Notes under the pieces: generated by a model
What the model was told of the DNA's origin: nothing
What the model saw: the letters and a program-made list of their open reading frames with translations, nothing else
The model's database searches: none
From: Vibrio tubiashii
Lineage (GTDB): Bacteria > Pseudomonadota > Gammaproteobacteria > Enterobacterales > Vibrionaceae
Direction of reading: 5' to 3'
Assembly (NCBI RefSeq): GCF_028551255.1
Contig: NZ_CP117029.1
Location: 2,976,001-3,040,000 of the forward strand
DNA length: 64,000 nucleotides
Position numbers and translations under genes: made by a program
Shown: positions 40,341 to 49,648 of the stretch, one piece after another
Layout: each line of letters starts with the position of its first letter
Position numbering within the stretch: the stretch's first letter is position 1

Positions 40341-40391
40341 GTCCTGTGCTCTTTGATGATAGAGCTGCCACTTCAACAATGAAGGGATGTA

Positions 40392-40515
40392 TTCCCAAAA
40401 TAGTTGGAGTTGCAGCTAGGCGACAAGCCAGTTCAGCCCTATGAGCATAGTCGTCCTATGTGATTAGGGTGAATTGGCGTAGTCAACAACGCTGCGGCTT
40501 CAAAAATGAAGGGAT
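40392..40515. repeat. ERIC-like element
   Basis: About 124 bp. The arms are TTGGAGTTGCAG and CTGCGGCTTCAA. The core CCCTATGAGCATAG ... CTATGTGATTAGGGTGA matches the central inverted repeat of ERIC sequences (GGGTGA and its partner). ERIC elements are known between genes in Vibrio. It lies between the rhodanese gene and epmA. Confidence 0.75.
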
Positions 40516-40614
40516 TAGCAGCTCTAGACTAAAAATTCAGATTGGAAGTATAGCGAGGTTAAGATGCCTACGCGAGTCAATTACACTCAGAATAAGAATC
40601 TGTTGCACATTTCC

Positions 40615-41586
40615 TTACGCTATCGGAAACGGAAACGCCGTGATCTGATCAATATGATCACAGCCGATCGCGAGCATGATTAAGCGATCGACTCCTAGCG
40701 CCACGCCGGCACATTCAGGTAAACCTGACTTGAGTGCTGCAATTAAATGGTGATCGATCGGTTGAGGGCTTAGCCCCATCTCAATACGCTTGGCGTTGTC
40801 TTGCTCAAATCGCTTCAGCTGCTCTTGCGCATCATCTAGCTCATGGAAGCCGTTTGCCAGCTCTATGCCTTTAAAGTAAACCTCAAAACGATCGGCAACA
40901 CGTGAATCTTGCTGATTGATCTTCGCCAATGCCGCTTGAGAGGCGGGGAAGTCATAAACAAAAGCCGGAGCGCTTTGGCCTATCTTACCTTCGACACCAA
41001 TGCTAAACAGTAGTTGAAGCAAGGTATCACGATCTTCCTCTGGCTGCGCAATATCACTTAAGCCTAGCTTCTCGGCTGCTAGCTTTAGCTCAGCCATTGT
41101 GCTTTCTAATGGGCAAACGCTAAGCACATCAATAAAGGCTTGTTGGTAGGTCATTCGCTCCGCTTGACCACATTCGAGTACGACTTGCAGTAAAGCATCC
41201 ATCTCATCCATCAGTTTATGGTGATCAAAACCGACTCGGTACCATTCAAGCATGGTGAACTCTGGGTTATGGAAACGGCCATTCTCTTCGTTGCGAAACG
41301 CTTTGTTAATCTGATAGATACAACCACTACCCGCTGCCAGCAATCGCTTCATATGAAATTCAGGACTAGTCATTAAGTAGAGTTTGCTGCCATCCGCATA
41401 TCCCGGGCCTATAAACTCTGTCTGAAAAGTATGTAGGTGAATATCCGTCACTGTCGCATGGCTCATTGCCGGAGTATCAACCTCCAACACGTTTCGCTCA
41501 GCAAAGAACCGCCGTATTTGCGCAAGCACGTTCGCACGCTGTCTAAGTTGCTCTATCGACGCTGTTGGCTGCCACTGATCACTCAT
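40615..41586 (-). CDS. epmA: EF-P-(R)-beta-lysine ligase
   Basis: Class II lysyl-tRNA-synthetase paralogue that attaches (R)-beta-lysine to elongation factor P, easing ribosome stalling at polyprolines. 323 residues: LEVDTPAMS, the motif 2 region [26 protein letters not shown], and motif 3 [12 protein letters not shown]. It lacks the tRNA anticodon-binding domain, which distinguishes it from LysS. Divergent from frdABCD, the same neighbourhood as in E. coli. Confidence 0.95.
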   Translation of the reverse strand: MSDQWQPTASIEQLRQRANVLAQIRRFFAERNVLEVDTPAMSHATVTDIHLHTFQTEFIGPGYADGSKLYLMTSPEFHMKRLLAAGSGCIYQINKAFRNEENGRFHNPEFTMLEWYRVGFDHHKLMDEMDALLQVVLECGQAERMTYQQAFIDVLSVCPLESTMAELKLAAEKLGLSDIAQPEEDRDTLLQLLFSIGVEGKIGQSAPAFVYDFPASQAALAKINQQDSRVADRFEVYFKGIELANGFHELDDAQEQLKRFEQDNAKRIEMGLSPQPIDHHLIAALKSGLPECAGVALGVDRLIMLAIGCDHIDQITAFPFPIA

Positions 41587-41808
41587 AACTAAAATCTCAC
41601 TGCTTTATCTGGCTGAGAAAATATCAAGTTTACTGCCCTTTGCCTAGCATAATACTCCGTCTAAAAATGGCTTCTAACTGAAGCAAGATTTCAACGTATT
41701 ACAGAACAAAATATCACCGACCACCTGTTAGATATTGCCCAAGCTAATGTCATGTAACAGCACCTTAACAAACCGCTACTGTCTACTGTTCTATCAATCA
41801 TTTCTTGC

Positions 41809-41824
41809 CGTGATAGCAATCACA
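41809..41824 (+). promoter_or_regulatory. CRP site upstream of frdA
   Basis: CGTGA-TAGCAA-TCACA matches TGTGA-N6-TCACA at 9 of 10 bases, 167 bp before frdA. It could serve frdA or the divergent epmA. Confidence 0.6.
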
Positions 41825-41914
41825 TAACCTATATTTTTTATGCTCTTGAATGCATTACTGGAGCAAAAACCTAAATACATCAATTTTTCTGCAAATTAGC
41901 TCTTCTACACTAAC

Positions 41915-41940
41915 CCTACCACTTTTGGGGAATTACCCCA
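41915..41940 (+). promoter_or_regulatory. NarP-like motif upstream of frdA
   Basis: CCTACCACTTTTGGG (41915-41929) is identical to the dcuB upstream motif. Read as TACCACT-TT-TGGGGAA it fits a 7-2-7 NarL/NarP site, and TGGGG-AATTA-CCCCA (41926-41940) forms an overlapping palindrome. Regulator inferred. Confidence 0.45.
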
Positions 41941-41990
41941 TTTAACTATAACAAGCGGAACACTCCGCAAATTCACACTGGAGGATAACT

Positions 41991-43808
41991 GTGCAAACTA
42001 TCACCACAGATATCGCAGTCATCGGCGCAGGCGGCGCTGGTCTTCGCACTGCTATTGCAGCAGCTGAAGCAAACCCTGATTTAGAAGTCGCACTGATTTC
42101 TAAAGTTTATCCAATGCGTTCTCACACGGTCGCAGCGGAGGGTGGCTCAGCAGCAGTTATCAAGGATGAAGATAGCCTAGACAACCACTTCAACGACACT
42201 GTTGGCGGTGGCGACTGGCTATGTGAACAGGACGTTGTTGAATATTTTGTAGAAAACGCGACTCGCGAAATGATCCAAATGGAGCAATGGGGCTGCCCAT
42301 GGAGTCGTAAAGAGAACGGTGAAGTCAACGTACGCCGATTCGGTGGTATGAAGGTTGAGCGCACATGGTTTGCGGCTGATAAAACTGGCTTCCATATGCT
42401 TCACACCCTATTCCAGACATCAATGAAGTACGACAACATCAAACGCTTTGATGAGTACTTTGTGGTAGATCTGCTTGTCGATGAAGGCGAAGTGCAAGGT
42501 CTGATCGCTATCCATATGTCAGAAGGTGAACTCGTTACGATTAAAGCCAAATCTGTTGTTTTAGCAACAGGTGGCGCAGGTCGTGTTTACCACTGTAATA
42601 CTAACGGTGGTATCGTAACTGGTGATGGTATGGCAATGGCTTACCGTCATGGCGTACCTCTACGTGATATGGAATTCGTTCAGTACCACCCAACCGGTCT
42701 TCCAGGTACAGGTATCCTGATGACCGAAGGTTGTCGTGGTGAAGGCGGTATCATCGTAAACAAGAATGGCTACCGTTACCTACAAGATTACGGCATGGGT
42801 CCTGAAACTCCAGTTGGCCAGCCAAAGAACAAATACATGGAACTTGGTCCTCGCGACAAGGTTTCACAGGCTTTCTGGCACGAACAACAGAAAGGCAACA
42901 CCATCAAACATCCTCTAGGTGATGTGGTTCATCTAGACCTTCGCCACCTTGGTGAAGAGTACCTGCAAGAGCGTCTACCGTTTATCTGTGAGCTAGCGAA
43001 AGCTTACGTCAACGTAGATCCAGCGAAAGAGCCGATTCCAATTCGTCCTACTGTTCACTACACCATGGGTGGTATTGAAACCAACGGCGAATGTGAAACT
43101 CGCATTAAGGGTCTATTTGCCGTCGGTGAGTGTGCGTCAGTTGGTCTACACGGTGCAAACCGTCTAGGCTCTAACTCGCTGGCTGAGTTTGTGGTATTCG
43201 GCCGCGTTGCTGGTGAGCAGGCAGTGAAACGTGCTGCAGAGTTCAAGGGCTGGAACGAAGAGTCTATCGCGGCTCAAGTCAAAGATGTTGAGCAGCGTAT
43301 CGCCGCATTAATGAACCAAGAAGGCGATGAAAACTGGGCTGACATCCGTACTGAAATGGGTCACACCATGGAAGCGGGCTGTGGTATCTACCGCCAAGAA
43401 GATTTGATGCAAGCGACGATCGATAAGATTACTGAATTGAAAGCTCGCTATAAAAACATCAGCATCAAAGACAAAGGCAAAGTGTTCAACACTGACCTTC
43501 TTTACGCTATCGAAGTCGGTTACGGCCTAGAAGTGGCAGAAGCTATGGTTCACTCTGCCATCCTACGAAAAGAGTCTCGTGGTGCCCACCAGCGTCTAGA
43601 CGATGGTTGTACTGAGCGTGATGACGTAGAGTTCCTCAAACACTCACTGGCTTTCTTCCAACCAGATGCAGCGCCAACTATCGACTACAGCAAAGTGACT
43701 ATCACTAAGTCACAGCCTAAAGCTCGTCTATACGGTGAAGCCGCAGAGAAAGCAGCCGCTGAAGAAGCAGCAAAAGCGGCACAGAAGAACGCAGAGGAGC
43801 AAGCATAA
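41991..43808 (+). CDS. frdA: Fumarate reductase flavoprotein subunit
   Basis: Catalytic subunit of the anaerobic quinol:fumarate reductase. 605 residues with the FAD-binding [15 protein letters not shown] at the N terminus, covalent-FAD His45 in [10 protein letters not shown], substrate block [21 protein letters not shown] and [22 protein letters not shown]. The Ala/Glu-rich C-terminal tail is longer than in E. coli. Start is GTG 41991 after GGAGG. Its last base overlaps the frdB start, so the operon is coupled. Confidence 0.97.
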   Translation: MQTITTDIAVIGAGGAGLRTAIAAAEANPDLEVALISKVYPMRSHTVAAEGGSAAVIKDEDSLDNHFNDTVGGGDWLCEQDVVEYFVENATREMIQMEQWGCPWSRKENGEVNVRRFGGMKVERTWFAADKTGFHMLHTLFQTSMKYDNIKRFDEYFVVDLLVDEGEVQGLIAIHMSEGELVTIKAKSVVLATGGAGRVYHCNTNGGIVTGDGMAMAYRHGVPLRDMEFVQYHPTGLPGTGILMTEGCRGEGGIIVNKNGYRYLQDYGMGPETPVGQPKNKYMELGPRDKVSQAFWHEQQKGNTIKHPLGDVVHLDLRHLGEEYLQERLPFICELAKAYVNVDPAKEPIPIRPTVHYTMGGIETNGECETRIKGLFAVGECASVGLHGANRLGSNSLAEFVVFGRVAGEQAVKRAAEFKGWNEESIAAQVKDVEQRIAALMNQEGDENWADIRTEMGHTMEAGCGIYRQEDLMQATIDKITELKARYKNISIKDKGKVFNTDLLYAIEVGYGLEVAEAMVHSAILRKESRGAHQRLDDGCTERDDVEFLKHSLAFFQPDAAPTIDYSKVTITKSQPKARLYGEAAEKAAAEEAAKAAQKNAEEQA

Positions 43809-44572
43809 TGTCAGCAAATCGCATCCAAAAAGTAGAGATTCTGCGTTATGACCCTGAGAAAGACGCAGAACCGCATTTTCAGACCTTTGAAGTACCATTC
43901 GACGAAACTATGTCGACCCTTGATGCACTTGGCTACATCAAAGATAACCTAGATAAAGACCTGTCTTACCGTTGGTCTTGTCGTATGGCGATCTGTGGTT
44001 CATGCGGCATCATGGTTAACGGCGTGCCAAAGCTAGCGTGTAAAAGCTTCCTGCGCGATTACCCAAACGGCGTGAAGATCGAACCATTAGCAAACTTCCC
44101 AATCGAGAAGGACTTGATTGTCGACATGACGCCGTTCATAGAGCGCCTTGAAGCCATCAAGCCTTACATCATCGGTAACGATCGTAAACCTGAAGATGGC
44201 ACTAACCTGCAAACGCCAGAGCAAATGGCTAAGTACAAGCAGTTCGCAGGTTGTATCAACTGTGGTCTATGTTACGCAGCATGTCCGCAGTTTGGTCTAA
44301 ACCCTGAGTTTATCGGCCCTGCTGCACTGACTCTTGCCCATCGTTACAACCTCGATAGTCGTGACAATGGTAAAGCAGAGCGTATGGCGATGATCAATGG
44401 TGAAAACGGCGCTTGGGGCTGTACCTTCGTCGGTTACTGTTCTGAAGTGTGTCCGAAGAACGTCGATCCGGCGGCCGCAGTAAACCAAGGTAAAGTCGAG
44501 TCTTCTATGGACTTCGTGATTGCTATGCTGAAGCCTGACGGCACACCAGCAAAAACAGCAGAGGAGGCATAA
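43808..44572 (+). CDS. frdB: Fumarate reductase iron-sulfur subunit
   Basis: Carries electrons from menaquinol to FrdA. 254 residues with the [2Fe-2S] plant-type motif [10 protein letters not shown] plus a later Cys, and two ferredoxin-type motifs for [4Fe-4S] and [3Fe-4S]: [12 protein letters not shown] and [17 protein letters not shown]. Starts on the last base of frdA and is two bases from frdC. Confidence 0.97.
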   Translation: MSANRIQKVEILRYDPEKDAEPHFQTFEVPFDETMSTLDALGYIKDNLDKDLSYRWSCRMAICGSCGIMVNGVPKLACKSFLRDYPNGVKIEPLANFPIEKDLIVDMTPFIERLEAIKPYIIGNDRKPEDGTNLQTPEQMAKYKQFAGCINCGLCYAACPQFGLNPEFIGPAALTLAHRYNLDSRDNGKAERMAMINGENGAWGCTFVGYCSEVCPKNVDPAAAVNQGKVESSMDFVIAMLKPDGTPAKTAEEA

Positions 44573-44574
44573 GA

Positions 44575-44958
44575 ATGAGTAACCGTAAACCTTACGTTCG
44601 TGAAGTAAAGCGTACTTGGTGGAAAGATCATCCTTTTTACCGCTTCTACATGCTTCGCGAAGCGACTGTACTGCCTCTGATTCTATTTACTGTCTTCCTG
44701 ACATTCGGTTTAGGTTCACTAGTGAAAGGTCCCGAAGCTTGGCAAGGTTGGCTTGAGTTTATGGCAAATCCAGTGGTCGTAGCGATTAACATCGTTGCGC
44801 TAGCGGGTAGCCTACTGCACGCTCAAACGTTCTTCAGCATGATGCCGCAGGTAATGCCGATTCGCTTAAAAGGTAAGCCAGTGGATAAGAAGATCATTGT
44901 GCTTACTCAATGGGCAGCCGTGGCATTTATTTCTCTGATCGTGCTGGTAATCGTTTAA
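44575..44958 (+). CDS. frdC: Fumarate reductase membrane anchor subunit C
   Basis: 127 residues with three membrane helices and the N-terminal RKPYVREVKRTWWKDHPFYRFYMLREAT typical of FrdC (the RxxxRxWW block and following segment). With FrdD it forms the quinone site without haem. Two bases after frdB. Confidence 0.95.
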   Translation: MSNRKPYVREVKRTWWKDHPFYRFYMLREATVLPLILFTVFLTFGLGSLVKGPEAWQGWLEFMANPVVVAINIVALAGSLLHAQTFFSMMPQVMPIRLKGKPVDKKIIVLTQWAAVAFISLIVLVIV

Positions 44959-44970
44959 GGAGCGATGACT

Positions 44971-45348
44971 ATGAAACCTAATTTTTCTGTAGATAGAGCC
45001 CCTAAGCGTTCTGATGAGCCAATTTGGTGGGGATTGTTTGGCGCTGGCGGTACTTGGTTTGCCATGATTACCCCTGTGACAATTTTGGTTCTTGGTGTAC
45101 TTGCGCCACTAGGCATCATCAATGCAGAAGCTCTAAGCTACGAGCGAGTGGTTGATTTTGCAACAAGCATCATTGGCGCTCTATTTATCATTGGTACGCT
45201 AGCGCTACCGATGTGGCATGCAATGCACCGTGTCCATCATGGTATGCATGATCTTAAGTTCCATACTGGTTTGGTCGGCAAGATCGCTTGTTATGCATTT
45301 GCAGGTCTTATCTCTGCACTGGCTGTTATTTTCATCTTCATGATTTAA
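44971..45348 (+). CDS. frdD: Fumarate reductase membrane anchor subunit D
   Basis: 125 residues, three membrane helices, with the N-terminal [16 protein letters not shown] and [16 protein letters not shown] segments of FrdD. Start at ATG 44971, eight bases past AGGAG; the in-frame ATG at 44965 is too close to that site. Last gene of frdABCD, followed by a terminator. Confidence 0.95.
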   Translation: MKPNFSVDRAPKRSDEPIWWGLFGAGGTWFAMITPVTILVLGVLAPLGIINAEALSYERVVDFATSIIGALFIIGTLALPMWHAMHRVHHGMHDLKFHTGLVGKIACYAFAGLISALAVIFIFMI

Positions 45349-45365
45349 TTAGCAATAGATAAAAC

Positions 45366-45392
45366 AAAGCCCGCTGTTAAGCGGGCTTTTTC
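45366..45392. terminator. Terminator after frdABCD
   Basis: AAGCCCGCT-GTTA-AGCGGGCTT is a perfect 9-bp stem followed by TTTCG, between convergent frdD and hslU. Confidence 0.85.
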
Positions 45393-45417
45393 GTTTCTGT
45401 TGATTTCCCGATTGGGA

Positions 45418-46752
45418 TTACAGGATGAAGCGGCTTAGATCTTCATCTTCAATAGTATCGCCTAGTTTGCCTTTAACGTATGCAGCATCAATGGTTAACT
45501 TAGAACCAGACTTGTCTGTCGCTTCGAATGAAATCTCATCCATCAAGCGCTCCATTACTGTGTGTAAGCGGCGAGCTCCGATGTTTTCTGTTGTCTCATT
45601 CACTGTCCAAGCGGCTTCTGCGATTTGAGTGATACCATCTTCAGTAAACTCAACATCGACATCTTCTGTCTTCATTAGCGCAACGTATTGCTCTGTCAGT
45701 GATGCTTTAGGCTCAGTCAGGATACGTTTAAAGTCATGACTTGAAAGCGCTTCTAGTTCGACACGAATCGGTAGACGACCTTGCAGTTCTGGAATTAGGT
45801 CCGATGGCTTAGCCACTTGGAATGCACCTGACGCAACAAATAGAATGTGGTCTGTTTTCACCATGCCGTGCTTAGTTGAAACTGTGCTACCTTCAATCAG
45901 AGGTAGTAGGTCACGTTGCACACCTTCACGAGAGACATCAGGACCAGAACTTTCGCCACGCTTACAAATCTTATCAATCTCATCGATAAACACGATACCG
46001 TTGTTCTCAACGTTAAAGATCGCTTGCTCTTTCAGCTCTTCTTGATTGACAAGCTTAGCCGCTTCTTCTTCGGTCAGTGCTTTGAAGGCATCTTTGATCT
46101 TCAGTTTGCGCTTCTTCTTAGTATCACCCGCTAGGTTTTGGAACATACCTTGAAGCTGGTTAGTCATCTCTTCCATGCCCGGAGGAGCCATGATCTCGAC
46201 ACCCATTTGCGGAGCCGCAACATCGATTTCGATCTCTTTGTCGTCTAACTTGCCTTCACGAAGCTTCTTGCGGAAGATTTGACGTGTATTAGAAGCGCTA
46301 TCATCTTGCTGCTCGTTTTGACCCCAAGCATCGCGAGCTGGCGGTAGTAGAGCATCAAGAATACGTTCTTCAGCTTGCTCTTCAGCGCGGAACTTTACTT
46401 TTTCCATCGCTTGTTGATGAGTCATCTTAATTGCAACATCAGTAAGGTCACGGATAATCGTTTCAACTTCCTTACCAACGTAGCCTACTTCGGTAAACTT
46501 CGTCGCTTCAACCTTGATAAACGGTGCATTCGCCAGTTTCGCTAGACGGCGAGCAATTTCAGTTTTACCCACACCAGTAGGACCAATCATAAGAATGTTT
46601 TTTGGTGTTACTTCAACACGCAAGCTCTCTTCAAGCTGCATACGGCGCCAGCGGTTACGCAGCGCAATCGCGACTGAGCGCTTTGCATTATCTTGGCCGA
46701 TAATATGGCGGTTAAGCTCATGGACAATTTCGCGAGGGGTCATTTCAGACAT
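45418..46752 (-). CDS. hslU: ATP-dependent protease ATPase subunit HslU
   Basis: AAA+ unfoldase (444 aa) that feeds substrates to HslV. P-loop GPTGVGKTE, the GYVGKEVE pore motif region, the I-domain, Walker B in GIVFIDEID, and the C-terminal LSRFIL that docks into HslV. 50 bases after hslV. Confidence 0.97.
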   Translation of the reverse strand: MSEMTPREIVHELNRHIIGQDNAKRSVAIALRNRWRRMQLEESLRVEVTPKNILMIGPTGVGKTEIARRLAKLANAPFIKVEATKFTEVGYVGKEVETIIRDLTDVAIKMTHQQAMEKVKFRAEEQAEERILDALLPPARDAWGQNEQQDDSASNTRQIFRKKLREGKLDDKEIEIDVAAPQMGVEIMAPPGMEEMTNQLQGMFQNLAGDTKKKRKLKIKDAFKALTEEEAAKLVNQEELKEQAIFNVENNGIVFIDEIDKICKRGESSGPDVSREGVQRDLLPLIEGSTVSTKHGMVKTDHILFVASGAFQVAKPSDLIPELQGRLPIRVELEALSSHDFKRILTEPKASLTEQYVALMKTEDVDVEFTEDGITQIAEAAWTVNETTENIGARRLHTVMERLMDEISFEATDKSGSKLTIDAAYVKGKLGDTIEDEDLSRFIL

Positions 46753-46802
46753 AGTCAGTTTCCTTAAATTCTTATAGCCACTATCTTTGCTTGTTCAGCC
46801 GT

Positions 46803-47345
46803 TTACTCAGCTTGAGAGGCTGGGATTTCTAGTTCTTCGATAGTGTGGTGATGGTTGGTGAACACACAGATATCACCGGCAATTTTGAGTGATTTTTCTG
46901 CAACTTCACGTGCATCTAATTCGGTATTTTCTAATAGTGCAGTAGCAGCGGCTTGGGCAAAGTTACCACCAGAGCCAATGGCAATCAGATCGTTTTCAGG
47001 CTGTACCACATCACCGTTACCAGTAATGATCAATGATGCAGTTTCATCAGCCACGGCCAATAGTGCTTCTAACTTGCGTAAAGCACGGTCACTACGCCAG
47101 TCTTTAGCTAACTCTACTGCCGCCTTAGTCAGGTGACCTTGGTGCATTTGCAGTTTGCTTTCAAACTTTTCAAACAGCGTGAAGGCATCTGCCGTGCCAC
47201 CAGCAAAGCCAGCGAGCACCTTATTGTTGTACAGGCGACGCACTTTACGAGCATTACCCTTCATTACTGTGTTACCCAGAGATACTTGTCCATCACCAGC
47301 GATGACGACTTTGTTGTTACGACGTACAGATACAATGGTAGTCAC
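46803..47345 (-). CDS. hslV: ATP-dependent protease catalytic subunit HslV
   Basis: Threonine peptidase of the proteasome beta-like family, 180 residues. After removal of the initiator, Thr in TTIVSVRRN becomes the nucleophile; [30 protein letters not shown] and IGSGGNFA are conserved. Start is GTG 47345 with GAGG eight bases upstream, which keeps the essential Thr at position 2. First gene of hslVU and preceded by a good sigma-32 promoter. Confidence 0.96.
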   Translation of the reverse strand: MTTIVSVRRNNKVVIAGDGQVSLGNTVMKGNARKVRRLYNNKVLAGFAGGTADAFTLFEKFESKLQMHQGHLTKAAVELAKDWRSDRALRKLEALLAVADETASLIITGNGDVVQPENDLIAIGSGGNFAQAAATALLENTELDAREVAEKSLKIAGDICVFTNHHHTIEELEIPASQAE

Positions 47346-47385
47346 GAGTAGGGCCTCATAGTTGTTTTAATATCAGTGTTAAAGA

Positions 47386-47418
47386 TTATATGAGGTTATA
47401 GCGAGAGGAATTCAAGGG
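47386..47418 (-). promoter_or_regulatory. Sigma-32 heat-shock promoter of hslVU
   Basis: On the minus strand CCTTGAA (-35) and CCTCATATAA (-10) are separated by 15 bases, close to the sigma-32 consensus CTTGAA-N13-17-CCCCATNTA. Leader of about 35 bases to the hslV GTG. Confidence 0.75.
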
Positions 47419-47458
47419 GAGATAAAAGGTTACAATTGACGAGAAGCCTATTTATCCG

Positions 47459-47561
47459 GTCATCCTCAAGAGCGAGGGACGAGTGAGTTGGGGATCTCTT
47501 CAACTTGTGTCGCTAACTTAAGAGATTCCCTACTCCTTCCTTCGTCAGTCTATGGAATGAC
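47459..47561. repeat. 103-bp imperfect palindromic element, copy C
   Basis: Starts GTCATCCTCAAGAGCG and ends GGAATGAC. The arms match copies at 32957 and 61093; the centre is different. It stands without octamers or mini-hairpins, between the hslV promoter and the ftsN terminator, so it is an independent module. Confidence 0.88.
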
Positions 47562-47580
47562 AACTGGGAAGGAGCCAATA

Positions 47581-47609
47581 AAAAACGAACCCATCAGGGT
47601 TCGCTTTTA
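47581..47609 (-). terminator. Terminator after ftsN
   Basis: On the minus strand GCGAACCC-TGAT-GGGTTCGT is followed by T5, seven bases after the ftsN stop. Confidence 0.85.
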
Positions 47610-47615
47610 ATATCT

Positions 47616-48164
47616 TTACTGCGCTTCTTTCCAGATTGCACAAGGCTCGATTTTGGCACGCTGAAGTTTGTGCTTATCGCGTTCAGCATCACGCTTAAAC
47701 TTGTATGGGCCAAGTACCACACGATACCAACTGCTGCCTTCCTTCTTACGAATTTTGCTGTTGATACCTTGGAAAGCGATATCCAGCTTACGCGCTTCAG
47801 CCTGCTGAGCAGTCTTATAGGCGCCACACTGCATTATGTATGGAATCTCCGACACCACCTGCTCTTTTGCTTTTACCTCAACTTCACGACTTGGCAAGGT
47901 ATCGACGTAATCCCATTTCTCTTCCGGTGGAGGTGGTAACTTCGCTTGAGGTTTTGGTTTAGGCTTAGGTTTTACCGGTTCTGCTACAGGTGCAGGCGGT
48001 TCTGGATCGTTACTCAGAACATACAATCCATAGCCAAATACACTCGCCAATAGAATGGCAAGTAAACCACTTCGCCAAGGTTTGCGTCGTGGGGCAGACT
48101 TTTTCTTTGCAGGCTTGCGGCTACTTCCGCCACGGCCTCTTTTTACGTAATCTCGATTCGCCAC
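47616..48164 (-). CDS. ftsN: Cell division protein FtsN
   Basis: Late divisome activator, 182 residues. A basic cytoplasmic start (MANRDYVKRGRGG) precedes one membrane helix (about 33-50), a Pro/Lys-rich linker (KPKPKPKPQ) and a C-terminal SPOR domain (YIMQCGAYKTAQQAEARK onward). Shorter than E. coli FtsN (319 aa) because the linker is reduced. Between hslVU and cytR as in E. coli. Confidence 0.93.
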   Translation of the reverse strand: MANRDYVKRGRGGSSRKPAKKKSAPRRKPWRSGLLAILLASVFGYGLYVLSNDPEPPAPVAEPVKPKPKPKPQAKLPPPPEEKWDYVDTLPSREVEVKAKEQVVSEIPYIMQCGAYKTAQQAEARKLDIAFQGINSKIRKKEGSSWYRVVLGPYKFKRDAERDKHKLQRAKIEPCAIWKEAQ

Positions 48165-48282
48165 TAGTAAACATCAATACCATCAATTACCACTGCCGAT
48201 ATGTTAAAGCAGATTGTGCAGTTATGACAGAGTAGAAATGGAAGCGGCGCATCAAAAATACGCCGCTTGCTAAGGTTGGACT

Positions 48283-49290
48283 CTAAAGCACTCTTGGTGG
48301 CGCAGCGCTTTCACGTACCACCAGCTTGGTTTCAAGCAATCTCGACCCTGCGCGAACATCATGTCCACGTAGCAACTCAAGCATCATAAGCATTGCTTGG
48401 CGGCCAATTTCATAGCGAGGCTGAGAAATGGTCGTTAATGGTGGATCGCAGTATTGAGCAAAGTGAATATCATCAAACCCTACAATGGAGAGGTCTTGCG
48501 GAACACGCAAACCTAGCTTCTTCGCCTCTTGAATCGCACCAATCGCCATTGCATCGTTATGACAGAACACCGCAGTCGGCGCATCTGGTAAAGCTAGCAA
48601 CTGGCGAATCGCTTTTGCTCCAGCTTCAAAGGTGAAATCACCTGAAGTGCAGTAGTTCGGGTTCATGGTGATCCCAGCGCGTCTAAGTGCCTGCTGATAA
48701 CCTTGGTGGCGGAACTGACATAGAACCGCTGTTTCAGGGCCTGAGATTTGTGCAATTCGCTTGTGACCCATCTGCGTTAGGTAGTTAACCGCTTCAAAGG
48801 CAGAAGTTAGGTTGTCGATATGTACAGTAGGTAATTCTAGTTCGGGGGCAAACTCACAAGCCATAACCATAGGCGGTAAGTTCTTTTGTTCAGGTTTACT
48901 GACGTCAAAAGGAAGATCGGTACCTAGCAGCAACATACCATCTGCTTGCTTAGTAAATACTAGGTTTACAAATGAGCTTTCACGCTTCTTCTGCTGCCCA
49001 CTATCGCCAAGCAAAACGATGTATCCGTGCTCCATTGCCGCATCTTCAATTCCCCGAATGATCTCGGTGTAGTAGGGATCACAAATATCTGGAATGATTG
49101 CGATGATTGTTTTTGATTCGTTACGACGCAAGTTGCGCGCCAACGAGTTTGGTGAATAACCAGCTTCTAAAACAGCATCTTCGACTCTTTTCCTTGTCGC
49201 TGACGATACCTTTTCTGGATTCATTAGCGCTCTAGATACTGTCGCTGTTGAAACTCCCGCAAGCTGGGCAACATCCTTCATTGTCGCCAT
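48283..49290 (-). CDS. cytR: LacI-family repressor CytR
   Basis: Nucleoside-uptake and catabolism repressor acting with CRP; in V. cholerae CytR also activates competence and affects biofilm. 335 residues: HTH MKDVAQLAGVSTATVSRAL, hinge SPNSLARNLRR, then a periplasmic-binding-like effector domain (IIAIIPDICDPYYTEIIRGIE ... IVGFDDIHFAQYCDPPLTTI). Identity as CytR rests on sequence and the priA-cytR-ftsN-hslVU order. A LacI-type palindrome GCAAACGTTT lies 143 bp upstream. Confidence 0.92.
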   Translation of the reverse strand: MATMKDVAQLAGVSTATVSRALMNPEKVSSATRKRVEDAVLEAGYSPNSLARNLRRNESKTIIAIIPDICDPYYTEIIRGIEDAAMEHGYIVLLGDSGQQKKRESSFVNLVFTKQADGMLLLGTDLPFDVSKPEQKNLPPMVMACEFAPELELPTVHIDNLTSAFEAVNYLTQMGHKRIAQISGPETAVLCQFRHQGYQQALRRAGITMNPNYCTSGDFTFEAGAKAIRQLLALPDAPTAVFCHNDAMAIGAIQEAKKLGLRVPQDLSIVGFDDIHFAQYCDPPLTTISQPRYEIGRQAMLMMLELLRGHDVRAGSRLLETKLVVRESAAPPRVL

Positions 49291-49648
49291 ATTTAATTAA
49301 CCCTCTTCATTTCCAAATTGGCAGCTCAAACGCCACCTAAGCCTCTAGTTGAAATGCATCTCATCGGTTGAACGGCCAAATTGATGTCGACTTGTAGGCT
49401 AAAATACCTATCTTCTCATTTATTTGCACTGAGCAAACGTTTAACTCACACACTATGGCCTGAGAGCAACATATTGCACAAGACCTAGTTTATTCATTTC
49501 AAAACACAAAGTTACGGGAGATTTAACAAAATCGGCAGCTAATAGGAGATCTGAATCACAAATAAATGAAAAAGGTGTGAATATGAAGAAACTCAATAGC
49601 TACCCGCCGCAGGAAGTCGCAAAAAATTGAAGATAAACTGCCACGTCA
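49291..49648. other. Region between priA and cytR
   Basis: About 360 bases with the cytR promoter (minus strand), a LacI/PurR-like palindrome GCAAACGTTT (49433-49442), and a 15-codon plus-strand open frame (49583-49630) preceded by AAAGGTG that I cannot confirm. No terminator hairpin for priA was found. Confidence 0.5.
49433..49442. promoter_or_regulatory. LacI/PurR-type palindrome GCAAACGTTT
   Basis: GCAAACGTTT is the core of the PurR box ACGCAAACGTTTNCGT. It lies upstream of cytR; the same ten bases occur upstream of glpX at 59805. Confidence 0.4.

Larger units (their letters stand above)
41587..41990. other. Divergent control region epmA <-> frdABCD
   Basis: About 400 bases without a gene, holding a CRP-like site (41809-41824) and a NarP-like motif with an adjacent palindrome (41915-41940). 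I found no good FNR box despite looking on both strands. Confidence 0.6.
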
